This document shows, piece by piece, positions 53,071 through 63,740 of a stretch of 64,000 nt of DNA. How positions within the stretch are numbered: position 1 is the stretch's first letter; the number at the start of each line of letters is the position of its first letter. A model generated the notes under the pieces. It had not been told where the DNA came from, searched no databases, and saw nothing but the letters and a program-made list of their open reading frames with translations. Made by a program: the position numbers and the translations under genes. The DNA is from Ricinus communis (lineage: Eukaryota > Streptophyta > Magnoliopsida > Malpighiales > Euphorbiaceae), in NCBI RefSeq assembly GCF_019578655.1, contig NC_063258.1, positions 17,488,802 through 17,552,801 on the forward strand, in the 5' to 3' direction.

Positions 53071-55704
53071 TGATAGTGCACATGTTTACATGCCTGATTT
53101 TGAGTTATGTTTAGAGCAATTTATGTGTTTTTGTACTAGAATCACCCTATTTTAGTTTCCTTTGTGTCTCAGGTCTTTTTCTAGGTACATCATCAAAGTT
53201 AGAGAGAAATCAGATCAGAGTCAGGAAGAAACGGATGAATCAGGCACGTTAGACTGTTCAACACACCCTACCAAGATGCCCGTGCTGAAGAGGACGGTCA
53301 GGGTCAGAGGGCGTGTTGAAATGCCTTCCCTATAGCGATTTGAAGCAATTTGCAACATGGTTTTCGAGAGTGACATGACCTAGGAGCATGTCCGTGCTAA
53401 GGAGCACGACCAAATCTAAGTTGTGCTGAAGAAGGCCAAATGTACACTTTTAGATCAACACGGAGCATGGCCCAAATCTAGGTTGTGTTCGATCCCGAAA
53501 CCAAAGTTAAAACAAAAGAAAAAGAAAGAAGAAAAAAAGGAAAAGAAGAGGAGAAGAAGAGAACTTTGGACTATTCAAGAAGACCTTGAGAGCTAACTTC
53601 CAGACGATCAAGAAGAGAAAAATGAAGACGAATTCTACTTCAACATCATCAAGATAGCCACTCTTGAGGATTGGATCAAAGATTCAAGTAAAGAAGAAAG
53701 AGATCTTGAGTTGTAGAGTGTGGATACAGAGTTATTCAAGAGGGATAGCATCTTACCATTTGAGAAAAGGGTGTTCATGTTATATTCAATTCTTGTTTAC
53801 TTTGTATTCAATTCCTATTTTAGTTTAATCATGAACATGTGTAACTAATTCTATCAAACCCATTAGGGGGCAATCTTTAGCCATGCTAGGCTTGTTTTGT
53901 GCTTAAATGATTGGATTATTGATTTAACATTGTAGTTTTCATTTAAGTATAATAAAATTTATTATTTCTTCTTCATTGCTGGATCAATTTGAGAACTCCT
54001 TTGTAATTGAGAAATTCAATGGAGTTTGGACAACTACTTGTGTGATTAGGTGATTTACATCCTAGAGATAAGTGTAATAGCTTACTGTAATAAGAACTAA
54101 ACATTCTTATTAACGATAATTCAGAGATTTATTATATTTTAAAATCGATTGTTAGGAACAGATTCCAACTTTAGATCTTTAGGGATAGGATGAATTCCTG
54201 TTTTAGTTTAATCATGAACATGTGCAACAAATTCTATCAAACCCATTTGGGGGCAATCTTTAGCCATGCTAGGCTTGTTTTGTGCTTAAATGATTGGATT
54301 ATTGATTTAAGATTGTAGTTTTCATTCAAGTATAATAAAATTTATTGTTTCTTCTTCATTGCTGGATCAATTTCAGAACTCCTTTGTAATTGAGAAATTC
54401 AATTGAGTTCGGACAACTACTTGTGTGATTAGGTGATTTACATCCTAGAGATAAGTGTAATAGCTTACTATAATAAGAACCAAACATTCTTATTAGCGAT
54501 AATGTAGAGATTTATTATATTTTAAAATCGATTGTTAGGAAGAGATTCTAACTTTAGATCTTTAGGGTTAGGATCAATTCCTGTTTTAGTTTAATCATGA
54601 ACATGTGTAACTAATTCTATCAAACCCATTTGGGGGCAATCTTTAGCCACGCTAGGCTTGTTTTGTGCTTAAATGATTGGATTATTGATTTAAGATTGTA
54701 GTTTTCATTCAAGTATAATAAAATTTATTGTTTCTTCTTCATTGTTGGATTAATTTGAGAACTCCTTTGTAATTGAGAAATTCAATTGAGTTTGGACAAC
54801 TACTTGTGTGATTAGGTGATTTACATCCTAGAGATAAGTGTAATAGCTTACTGTAATAAGAACCAAACATTCTTATTAGCGATAATTTAGAGATTTGTTA
54901 TATTTTAAAATCGATTGTTAGGAAGAGATTCTAACTTTAGATCTTTAGGGTTAGGATCAATTCCTGGTTTAGTTTAATCATGAACATGTGTAACTAATTC
55001 TATCAAACCTATTTGGGGGCAATTTTAGCTATGCTAGGCTTGTTTTGTACTTAAATGATTGGATTATTGATTTAAAATTATAGTTTTCATTCAAGTGTAA
55101 AGAAATTTATTGTTTCTTCTTCATTGTTGGATCAATTTGAGAACTCCTTTGTAATTGAGAAATTCAATTGAGTTTGGACAACTACTTGTGTGATTAGGTG
55201 ATTTACGTTCTAGAGATAAGTGTAATAGCTTATTGTAAAAAGAACTAAACATTCTTATTAGCGATAATTTAGAGGTTTATTATATTTTAAAACCGATTGT
55301 TAGGAAGATATTCCAACTTTAGATCTTTAGGGTCAGGAATTGGTTAACTCAAGAGAGAAGCCAATTCATTCTAGAGATTATCTATAGATCATAATTCTTA
55401 ATAAATTAATTCATAATTTATTGTTTATAAGCCAGCTAGCTAAAGTGATCCCCAATTGGGTTAACTCATCTTATTATCCTTTCTCAACTTTCATTATCTT
55501 TGTTAAAATTTAGTTTTCAATTGCATTCTTAATCATTTTTAGTTAATAATCTTCACCATCATTTGATTGATTAGATAATAGGAATAGTATAGCAGTAGTA
55601 GTTTCTCAATTCCTATAGGATACAATATTGACACTTACCATAGCTAGAATACATTCGATAGGTGCACTTACCTGTAGATTGCTAGTCGTGTTAGCGAGCC
55701 ATCA
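53071..55704 (+). repeat. Element F 5' LTR with tandem repeats
   Basis: Starts TGATAGTGCACATG and ends GAGCCATCA, 6 bp before the primer site. At 2634 bp it is far longer than the other LTRs (about 1.4-1.5 kb); the excess is three additional copies of a 383-bp unit. CACGG-type and CAACACGG words are at about 53240-53490. After the repeats, AATTGGTTAACTCAAGAGAG and the R/U5 end match other LTRs. Confidence 0.88.
53811..55339 (+). repeat. Four tandem copies of a 383-bp unit inside F's LTR
   Basis: Copies begin with ATTCCT at 53811, 54194, 54577 and 54960, each exactly 383 bp after the previous; the fourth ends near 55339. Each has TTTAATCATGAACATGTG, a GGGGGCAATCTTTAGCC-like block and GATTGTTAGGAA. 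Copies 1-3 have AATAAA in TATAATAAAA (for example 53951 and 54334); copy 4 has AAGAAA. The unit covers the R/U5-like part shared with the other LTRs. Confidence 0.93.
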
Positions 55705-55710
55705 AGTTTT

Positions 55711-55727
55711 TGGCGCTATTGCCAGGG
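55711..55727 (+). other. Element F primer-binding site (tRNA-Asp)
   Basis: TGGCGCTATTGCCAGGG matches the plant tRNA-Asp(GTC) 3' end at 14 of 17 positions; all differences are transitions. Confidence 0.83.
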
Positions 55728-55864
55728 AGCTTGTTTTGAGATATATTGAGAACTGTGTGCTTTTGTTAATTTAGCCATTTAATATTTATTATTTATTTGT
55801 TTTTTGTTCCATTTTATTCTTTTATTCATTTGTGTTGTTGGTTATTTGTTATTTCAAGTAGTGT

Positions 55865-57700
55865 ATGACCAGGAGGTCCAATCCTAATCTAGTAAACCGT
55901 CTTCCAGAACTAGAGTGATCCCTCAGGCAATTGAGGAAGCAATTGAACATAGAGCAAGAAGAGATTTAGGCTTGAAAAGTCATACACGAGAGTGAGCTGA
56001 AAAATATTATAGTTGAGATGGCAGACGCCAATGACAAATGACAATAACCGGAAAATGTATGATTTTGCAAAACTATCATTGGAGGGGACGCGAACATGTA
56101 TTACGAGACCAGCTATTGCTACCAATAATTTTGAAATAAAGCCTAATGTCATTCAGATGGTGTAGCAAACTGTTCAGTTTGGAGGTTTGCCAGATGAGGA
56201 TCCTAACGCATATATAGCAATTTTCTTGGAGATTTATGATACCTTCAAGATTAATGGGACAACAGACGATGCAATTCATCTCCGCTTGTTGCCATTTTCC
56301 TTGAGGGATAGAGCAAAGCGATGACTACAGTCACTATCTCTTAACACTATCACTACCTGGGATTCTATGGCAAAGAAATTTCTATTCAAGTACTTTCCTC
56401 CCTCTAAAACTACTAAACTTAGAAATGACATCTTCTTTTGTGCAATTTGACAATGAGTCGATGTACGACACTTGGAAAAGGTACAAGGACCTACTGCGAT
56501 GCTGCCCACACTAGGGACACCAATCTAGTTACAAGTACAAACTTTTTATAATGGTTTAAATTTGGCTACTAAGCAAATGGTAGATGCAGCTGCAGGTGGT
56601 TCTTTGAGTAGCAAGATACTAAAACAAGCCCAAAGCTTGATTGAGGAGATGGCAAAAAATAATTACTAGTGGCACACTACTAGGAGCAGGATGGGACGTT
56701 AAGGGAGTGTATATTAGTTGGATTCCACTACAACCTTGGCAGCTCAAGTGGAGTTATTATTAAGAAACTTGATCAACTCCAAATACCTGTCCAAGCAGCT
56801 GAAGCAAGCTCTGAGTTTTGTGGTGGCCCGTATTACAGTAGTAACTGTATATTGAGAGGTATGTTTGCCTCCTCTTCTTCATCTAACCATGAATAGGTGG
56901 ACTATATAGGAAGTCAGCCTAGGCAGTAGAATAATCCGTACAGAAACACCTATAATCTAGGATGGAGAAATCATCCGAACTTCGGATTGAGGAATAATAA
57001 CAACTAGGGGCCATCAGGGTTTCAACAACTACATCAGCAGCCGCAACAATCTATTCTCCCACCTCAGTCTCCTCAAACTCAAGAGAAAAAGCCTAACTTA
57101 GAGGAGCTGATGATGAAGTTTGTGTCCACTTCGGAGACTAAATTCCAGCAGATGGACGCAGCTCTTAGAAATCAATAGGCCTCCATTTAGAACTTGGAGA
57201 ATCAGATAGGCTAGATTTCTAAGATGATGACTGAGAGGCAGCCAGGGACTTTACCCAGTAATACAGAGTCCAACTCGAGAGAGCATGTAAAGGCTATCAC
57301 TTTACGATCAAGTAAGCGACTATCTAGTTCTATTCCTATTTCTGGTGATGATGTTGTGTAGGAAGATTCAGGTAGGAAAGATGGAGATAGCAAGGTGATG
57401 GAGCTAGAGAAGATAGAGCACAAGAAGAAGAGTCCTCTGAGGGAATACCAGCCCCTGATCCCATATCCTGCCAAGTTGAAGCATGAGAAAGTGGATCAGC
57501 AGCTCGGTAAGTTTCTTGACTTGTTTAAACAAATGCGAATTAACTTACCTGTTATTGAAGCTATTTCACAGATGCCCAGGTATATGAAGTTCTTAAAGGA
57601 AATACTTAGTAATAATAGGAAGTTAAAGGACTTGGCAATCATGACCCTAAATGAGGGGTGTTCGGCTATACTTCAAGAAAGTTGCCATAGAAGAAGCATG
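55865..57700 (+). pseudogene. Element F gag (degenerate)
   Basis: Starts at the ATG at 55865 (MTRRSNPNLVNRLPELE, then a stop). Capsid blocks are spread over frames: [54 protein letters not shown]. The nucleocapsid has CGGPYYSSNC, a knuckle with His changed to Tyr. EELMMKFVSTSETKFQQMD and the spacer (EHKKKSPLREYQPLIPYP) lead to INLPVIEAISQMPRYMKFL and the protease. Stops at Trp and Gln codons (for example NNY followed by TAG) are frequent. Confidence 0.86.
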
Positions 57701-58340
57701 ATCTAGGGAGTTTTACTGTACCTTGTGTGATTGGTGATTTGATAATTAGCAATGCTTTAGTTGACTTAAGAGCTAGGATTAATTTAATGCCATATAGTTT
57801 GTTTGCCAAGTTAGGGCTAGGTGAGATGAAACCTACTAGGATGAGCATACAGTTAGTTGATAGGACTGTTAAGTATCCTAGGGGTATTGTGGAGGATGTA
57901 CTTGTTAAGGTTGACAGATTTATATTTCCTATTGACTTTGTGATCATGGACATGGATGGTAAAAGTAATGTACCTCTAATTCTAGGTCAACCTTTCCTTG
58001 CAACATCTAGGGCTATTATAGATGTTTATGATGGGAACCTTGAACTTAGGTTAGGGGATGAAATTATCACTTTTGATTTGAATAATTCTATGAGACAGTC
58101 CTTAGATCATGATGATACTATAATTTTTGTTGATTTACTTGATGATGTTATTGATACACAATTGCATGAAATATTGCTTGATGATCCTTTACAAGTTGCC
58201 TTGCAGGCAGAGGATGAGCATGAGCTATCCAATGAGAGTGTGGTGGAGCAGCTTGCATTTTTGTTAGCTAATGAACCAAGCAAGACACTAATAAGTTTGT
58301 TGAGATTGACAAGGTAGGTGTGCAGAAATATGAGGCCATC
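57701..58340 (+). pseudogene. Element F aspartic protease
   Basis: The open frame 57727-58317 reads VIGDLIISNALVDLRARINLMP; the active-site DLGAS has become DLRAR, so the enzyme is dead. RMSIQLVDRTVKYPRGIVEDV, VDRFIFPIDFVIMDMDGK and VPLILGQPFLATSRAIID follow. The linker DEHELSNESVVEQLAFLLANE is in the same frame, then a frame change. It has the ordinary type of protease-RT joint. Confidence 0.88.
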
Positions 58341-59520
58341 ACTTGAGGAACCACCAGTCCTTGAGTTGAAAGAGCTCCTAAAGCACCTCAATTTTGCATA
58401 TCTGGATGAGGATAACAAGTTGCCTTTCATCCTAGCAGCAAACTTGACACCTGAAGAGAGGGAGATGACTTTGGCCTCTCTTAGGAAGTACCAAAAGGCG
58501 TTTGCTTGGAAAATTGCTGACATTCCTAGGATTAGTCCTAGCTACTACTCGCACAAGATCCTTATGGAGGATAGCTACAGGCCAGTGGTGCAACCATAGT
58601 GCAGACTGAACCCGAACATGAAGGAAGTGGTTAAAAAGGAGGTAATTTAACTTCTTGATGCAGGTTTGATTTTCTCCTATATCTGATAGTTCCTGTGTTA
58701 GTCCTATGCAGGTAGTTCCTAAAAAGGGAGGTATGACTATGGTTAAAAATGTGAAGGACGAGCTTATACCGACTAGAACGGTAACGGGCTTTCAAATGTG
58801 TATAGTTTACGAGAGGCTAAATGATGCTACTTGAAAGGACCATTTTCCCCTTCCTTTTATTGACCAAATGTTGAAAGGTTGTTTAGGCATATGTTTTATT
58901 ATTTTCTAGATGGTTTTTCGGGTTACTTCCAGATTCCCATTGCACTTGAAGGCTAAGAGAAGACAACCTTTATGTGCCTGTATGGTACATTTGCTTATAT
59001 GAGGATGCCATTTGGATTGTGTAATGCACCTTCGACTTTTCAAAGGTCTATAATGGCAATCTTCCAGGATAGGGTTGAGGAGTCCATGGAGGTCTTTATG
59101 GATGACTTTTCTATATTTGGTAACTCTTTTTCACTGTTTACATAATCTATAATGCATGCTTGAGCGTTGTGTGGACGCTAACCTAGTCCTTAATTGGGAA
59201 AAGTGTCATTTTATGGTTAGGAAAGTTAAAGTGCTGGGACATAAAATTTCACATGAGGGGATGCGATAGGGCCAAGGTTGATACTATTGCTGAATTACTC
59301 CTACCTAGTTCAATTAAGGCTGTTAGGAGTTTCTTAGGTCATGCAGGTTTCTATAGGAGGTTTATTAAGGATTTCTATAAGATTGCTATACCTTTAACTC
59401 AATTACTTATAAAGGATGCTCCTTTTGTATTTTCTAATGATTGTTTGCATGGTTTTCAGTTGTTGAAGGAGAAACTAACAACAGCCCTGATTATGGTCTC
59501 ACCTAATTAGGAGCTGCCAT
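58341..59520 (+). pseudogene. Element F reverse transcriptase
   Basis: The linker (RPSLEEPPVLELKELLKHLN, EEREMTLASLRKYQKAFAWK) runs into DSYRPVVQP and a stop where Arg is expected. In several frames: NPNMKEVVKKEVI, FYYFLDGFSGYFQIPIALEG, GTFAYMRMPFGLCNAPSTF, and the catalytic EVFMDDFSIFGNSF (about 59089-59130). The thumb part at 59253-59510 reads IKAVRSFLGHAGFYRRFIKD. At least three frameshifts and several stops. Confidence 0.88.
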
Positions 59521-60100
59521 TTGAGCTTATATGTAGTGCTAGTGATTTTGCAGAGCTGTTTTAGGACAGAGGAGAGATAAGAAGTTCCAACAATTTACTA
59601 TGCTAGCAAGACATTGACTGATGACCAGGAGCACTACACCACCACTGAAAAGGAGCTTCTAGCTGTTGTTTTTGCATTTGACAAGTTCATATCTTATTTA
59701 GTGCTATCAAAGGCTGTGGTCTACATGGACCATTCCACACTCAGGTACTTGTTTAGCAAGAATGATGCAAAGTATTCGTTGGATTCTGTTGTTACAGGAG
59801 TTTGATATTGAGATGCAGGATAAGAAAGGTGCTGAGAACATAGCAGTAAACCACCTTTCTAGCCTCGAAACCTCGACTTTTGAGGCAATGGATGAGAGTG
59901 CGATTGATGATAATTTGTTAGATGAATTCCTATGCTCAGTTCAGGTTAATCTTGATATCCCTTGGTTTTTTGATTTTGCAAACTATCTGGTTGTTGAAGT
60001 CCTTCCGAAGTGTATGACATTTCAGCAAAAGAAGAAATTCTTTTCTGAATTGAAATACTACATTTGGGAGGACACTTTCTTGTTTAGAGTTTGCGCATAC
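59521..60100 (+). pseudogene. Element F RNase H and tether
   Basis: [38 protein letters not shown] (catalytic Glu) and [17 protein letters not shown] (catalytic Asp) form the domain core; a frame change at about 59765 leads to RWILLLQEFDIEMQDKKGAE, IAVNHLSSLE and the tether LPKCMTFQQKKKFFSELKYY. The first Asp region near 59525-59570 is damaged. Confidence 0.86.
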
Positions 60101-61010
60101 CGAGTTATTCGGCGATGTGTACATAGGGAGGAGATCCTCCAAATTTTAAGGCATTGCCATGAAGGACCAATAGGAGGTCATCGAGCTGCAAATAACACAG
60201 CTAGGAAGGTGCTAGACTCTGGCCGATGATCTTTAGGGATGCTAGAGCATTTGTCCAGTTTTGTGATGTATGCCAAAGATCAGGTAACATCTCTGCTCGT
60301 GATGAGATGCCCCAAACAAGCATTCAAGCTATTGAGATTTTTAATGTTTGGGGCATCAACTTCATGGGACCTTTCCCTTCTTCCTATGGCAATAAATACA
60401 TCTTGGTTGTTGTTGAGTACTTTTCAAAGTGGGCCGAAACACAAGCTTTTCCCATTGATGATGCTAGGGTAGTTACAGGATTTCTCAAAAGACTATTTGT
60501 TAGGTTCGGGACACCTAGAGCTCTTATTAGTGATAAGGGGACTCATTTCTATAATGCCCAGTTAGAAAAGGTTCTTAAACGCTATGGTGTATCATACAGG
60601 TTTTTCACACCCTATCACCCACAAACCAGTAGGCAAGTGGAGGTTACTAATAGGGGTTTGAAATGGATTTTAGAGTACTGTAGGAGTGAGTAGGAAGGAC
60701 TGGGCGGAGAAGCTAGATGATGCCTTGTGGGCATTTAGGATGGCCTATCGTACTTCAACTTGTTTTACACCATATAGGCTAGTTTATGGGAAAGCATGCC
60801 ATTTGCTTATTGAACTTGAGCATAAAGCATTCTAGGCTTTGAAAACTTGCAATTTTGATGTTGATAATGCAGGTAAACATAGATAGTGGCAGCTTAACGA
60901 GTTAAAAGAGTGGCATAACCAAGCATATGGCAACTCCTTAATCTACAAGGAGCGTACCAAGAAGTGGCATGACAAGAGGCTAAGGAGCACCAAAGAGTTC
61001 CAAGTTGGGA
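60101..61010 (+). pseudogene. Element F integrase, first catalytic Asp lost
   Basis: HHCC zinc region: [20 protein letters not shown], then after a frame change [10 protein letters not shown]. The core reads [20 protein letters not shown]; relatives have WGIDFMG, so the first catalytic Asp is Asn. The second Asp ([12 protein letters not shown]) and the Glu region ([15 protein letters not shown]) are kept. DDALWAFRMAYRTS, TPYRLVYGKACHLLIELEH and WHNQAYGNSLIYKERTKKWH follow in other frames. Otherwise this is the most complete Athila-type IN here. Confidence 0.9.
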
Positions 61011-61379
61011 TAGTGTTTTATTGTATAACTCACGACTCTGGCTCTTTCCTAGGAAGCTAAAGAGCCGAGTCAGAACCGCTCACCGTCCAATAAGTTTTCC
61101 CATATGGCACAGTGGAATTGCACCATCTAGAGAAGGGAAACCTCAAGGTCAATGGGCATAGATCGAAGCATTAGTATGGTGACTCACTAGAGCTCTAGGA
61201 GCGAGTCAACGTTGTATTGCATCAACAAGAGTAGCTCAAGCATTATGAGTTGGGGAAAAAAAGCACTTTTGGGAGGCACCCGAATTTTTATTTTATGCTT
61301 TTTTAAACATTTTAATCATTAGTTTTCAAACATTGTTATTTCTAGTTTAGTCTGAAATGAATTATGAGTTTTAGCACAG
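61011..61379 (+). pseudogene. Element F end of pol and following stretch
   Basis: A broken frame reads on to the end-of-pol sequence with GAAAAAAAGCACTTTTGGGA and GGCACCCGAATT near 61256-61290. After that there is no coding sign up to the CACGG cluster. Confidence 0.65.
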
Positions 61380-61720
61380 TCTTGGAGGTTCAACACCTAT
61401 TTTTTTGGGAGGCGTATTGAGAGAAACATGTATTTTCAGCACATATTCCGAGAGTAACACGGTTTGTGGACATGACCGTGTCAGACAACACGCCTGTGTT
61501 GAGGACACACAAACCTTGTTGAGTTGAAATGGGAATTCAACATGTCTTTCGAGAGTAGCACGTGATGTGGACACCACCGTGTAAGATAACATGCCCGTGT
61601 TTAGGACACACAACCGTGTTGGTAGAAAAAATGGACTTCAGCACGTCTTTCGCGGCTAACACATGCTGAGAGACTGGCCGTTCTGGTCACACAGGCGTGC
61701 TAGCCTCAGCGTCTATATAA
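61380..61720 (+). promoter_or_regulatory. Putative internal promoter of F's 3' ORF
   Basis: Words of the CAACACGG/CCGTGTT kind (AACACGG, GACCGTGTC, CCTGTGTTG, ACCGTGTT) cluster at about 61440-61660, followed by the TATA box TATATAA at 61714-61720. The 5' splice site lies 145 bp further. The same layout precedes the 3' ORF in C, D and E. Confidence 0.58.
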
Positions 61721-61859
61721 GTCGCGCCATATTGTAGGTAACAAAATTTTTGCTCTCCTCTCTCTTCGCATGTATAGATCGATATCCTCTCCCTCTTTTC
61801 CTTCAATTTTCAAGAAATTTTCAAGTTTCTTCCTTAACTTTGTTCAATACTCCATTTTG

Positions 61860-62326
61860 GTATGTGATTTTATTCTTTTCTTTAATTTAGTCAATTATTT
61901 CTAAATTTTTTATATTATTTCTTATTTTCATTAATCTCTTTGTTAATTTTGTTATTTCGTTAAATTCATCACTTTTGTTGCATTTTATTTATGCTTCGTT
62001 CAATTTCTTATTTTTCTTTTAATGTTGATTTAATGTTATTGTTTATTTTGCTTTATTAGTTACTATTATTTATATTTTTTATTTCTTTTATTCTACATTG
62101 GAATTGCCCGATTACTGCTGTTTTAATATTTGAACTTGCTGAATTGCGAGTTGGTTTGGTGAATTAGCTATTATGCTGCTGAATTGGAAATTAACTAATG
62201 CAAGTGTGTTGAAAATATGTTAAATTGTTGTTGTGTTGCTATTAAACTGTTGTTGTTATTGGAATGATTGTCTCTTTAGTGCAAGAATTACTGTTTTAGC
62301 AAGAGTTTTGATCAATTTTCATGTAG
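61860..62326 (+). other. Putative leader intron before F's 3' ORF
   Basis: CATTTTG|GTATGT at 61859/61860 and TTTCATGTAG at 62326 bound a T-rich 467-bp intron. The ATG follows 5 nt after the AG at 62332. The branch point is less clear than in C, D and E. Confidence 0.55.
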
Positions 62327-62331
62327 GAACC

Positions 62332-63740
62332 ATGGTTGAGCGGCGTGAGAGACCCTGGAAGGTGGGTGTCTCCAAGAGAAGGCATTCAGACCCAATTGAC
62401 CCACCTGCACCTGCACTTGCACCACCTGAACCTCGAGCACCCACACCTAGACCACCGGCCCCTAAAGCTCCAGCTCCACCTCCAACTCTCGCACGACATA
62501 GACTTTTACAGTTTTAGAGCCCCAATCACGAGGCTCATTACCACCAGCTGTGGTACAGGTAGTTAGGCTGTGGGAGTTGCATCGACTGGCAGGCATTGGA
62601 GACAGTTGGCCTAGCTATTGAGGTTCGAGAGTTACTTCAGACTCCACTTTTTGAGGCCTTCTTCGGCATTGTGGAACCCACTTATAGGGAGCTCACACTT
62701 GAGTTTGCCTATATTTTCTTCCTTCAAACACAGATAAGGGACTGGTCGTAATTAGAAGCCATTTCATTTCGGTTAGGGGGGGTAGACTTGCATGATGAGT
62801 ATTCCCCAGTTTGGTGTTGTACTTGACCTCTATGACCAGGTGACCATAGAGTTAGATGATTTCAGAGGTTCCTTATATAATCCTGGAGTTTCTTTTGACA
62901 AGGCTTGGGTGACCATCTTAAAAGGGGATGAGCCTTCCTACCTGACCAAGTCCAAGGCATTCAGCCTCTCTAATAGCCTGCGCTATCTTCACTGCCTACT
63001 CGCATATACATTGACAGGGCGAGGAGACAGTTTTGGAGTGGTCACCTAGCCTGATGTATTCTATTTATGGGTCCTGCATGAGAGGAGGAGGGTGCACATG
63101 GGGTATGTGTTAGCCCAGCAATGCAAGACTGTTGTTGGGGACCCAAAGAAGAATTGGATCTGTTTCAGAACTTGTGTGACTAGGATTGCTAGGAGGATGA
63201 AGCTACTAGATAGATCTCTACTGGATGAGTTGACACTTGTGGGAGAGATGACCCCTGCTGGCCTCTCTACTATCCAGCATATGAGGATGATCACCCGGAG
63301 GATAGGTCCCCTAGGGCCACAATGCAGACTTATTTGGTTGATAGCCCGGGCAGCTTCGAAGGAGCAAGGGGAGCACCCTAGACCTACAAATATTCCTGGC
63401 TCCTCCCTACTTTCATCCTCATCAGCTCCTTGGCCATCTCTTATGCAGATTGATGAGCTGACTATTAGATTTGATCAGATCACCGACATACAATAATAGC
63501 ACACAAATAGTTTCAACAGGTTTGAGCAAGAGGTTACAGCGTAGTTCCAGCATTTTGATGCTAGGCAGAGGCAGATTCTAGATTTGCTACATAGGCAGTT
63601 GGCCCAGGAAGACAGGATAGATTTTGACTTTGCTGATTTTGGCGAATATTTTCCACCTCCAGCAGCCAATGATGCATCTCTCCAGCAACCCCACCTCCAC
63701 CACCTTCGCCACCACCACCAACCTAGCAAGATGAGTACGA
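62332..63740 (+). pseudogene. Element F 3' ORF (env-position protein), frameshifted
   Basis: The ATG at 62332 starts MVERRERPWKVGVSKRRHSD, a basic N-terminus, then a Pro/Ala-rich part (APPEPRAPTPRPPAPKAPAP). After frame changes the core reads EPTYRELTLEFAYIFFLQTQ, SIPQFGVVLDLYDQVT, LTKSKAFSLSNSLRYLHCLL, AYTLTGRGDSFGVVT, then VHMGYVLAQQCKT and CFRTCVTRIARRMKLLDRSL. The tether LTIRFDQITDIQ and a Gln-rich stretch suggest a coiled coil; the end has His and Pro runs. The codon that is amber in C and D is Trp here (YLWVLHE). No membrane segment is visible. Confidence 0.8.

Noticed and set aside
53811..55339. The 383-bp repeats as a CRISPR-like or independent satellite array
   Set aside because: Units are contiguous without spacers and lie wholly within an LTR, so they are an internal LTR duplication.
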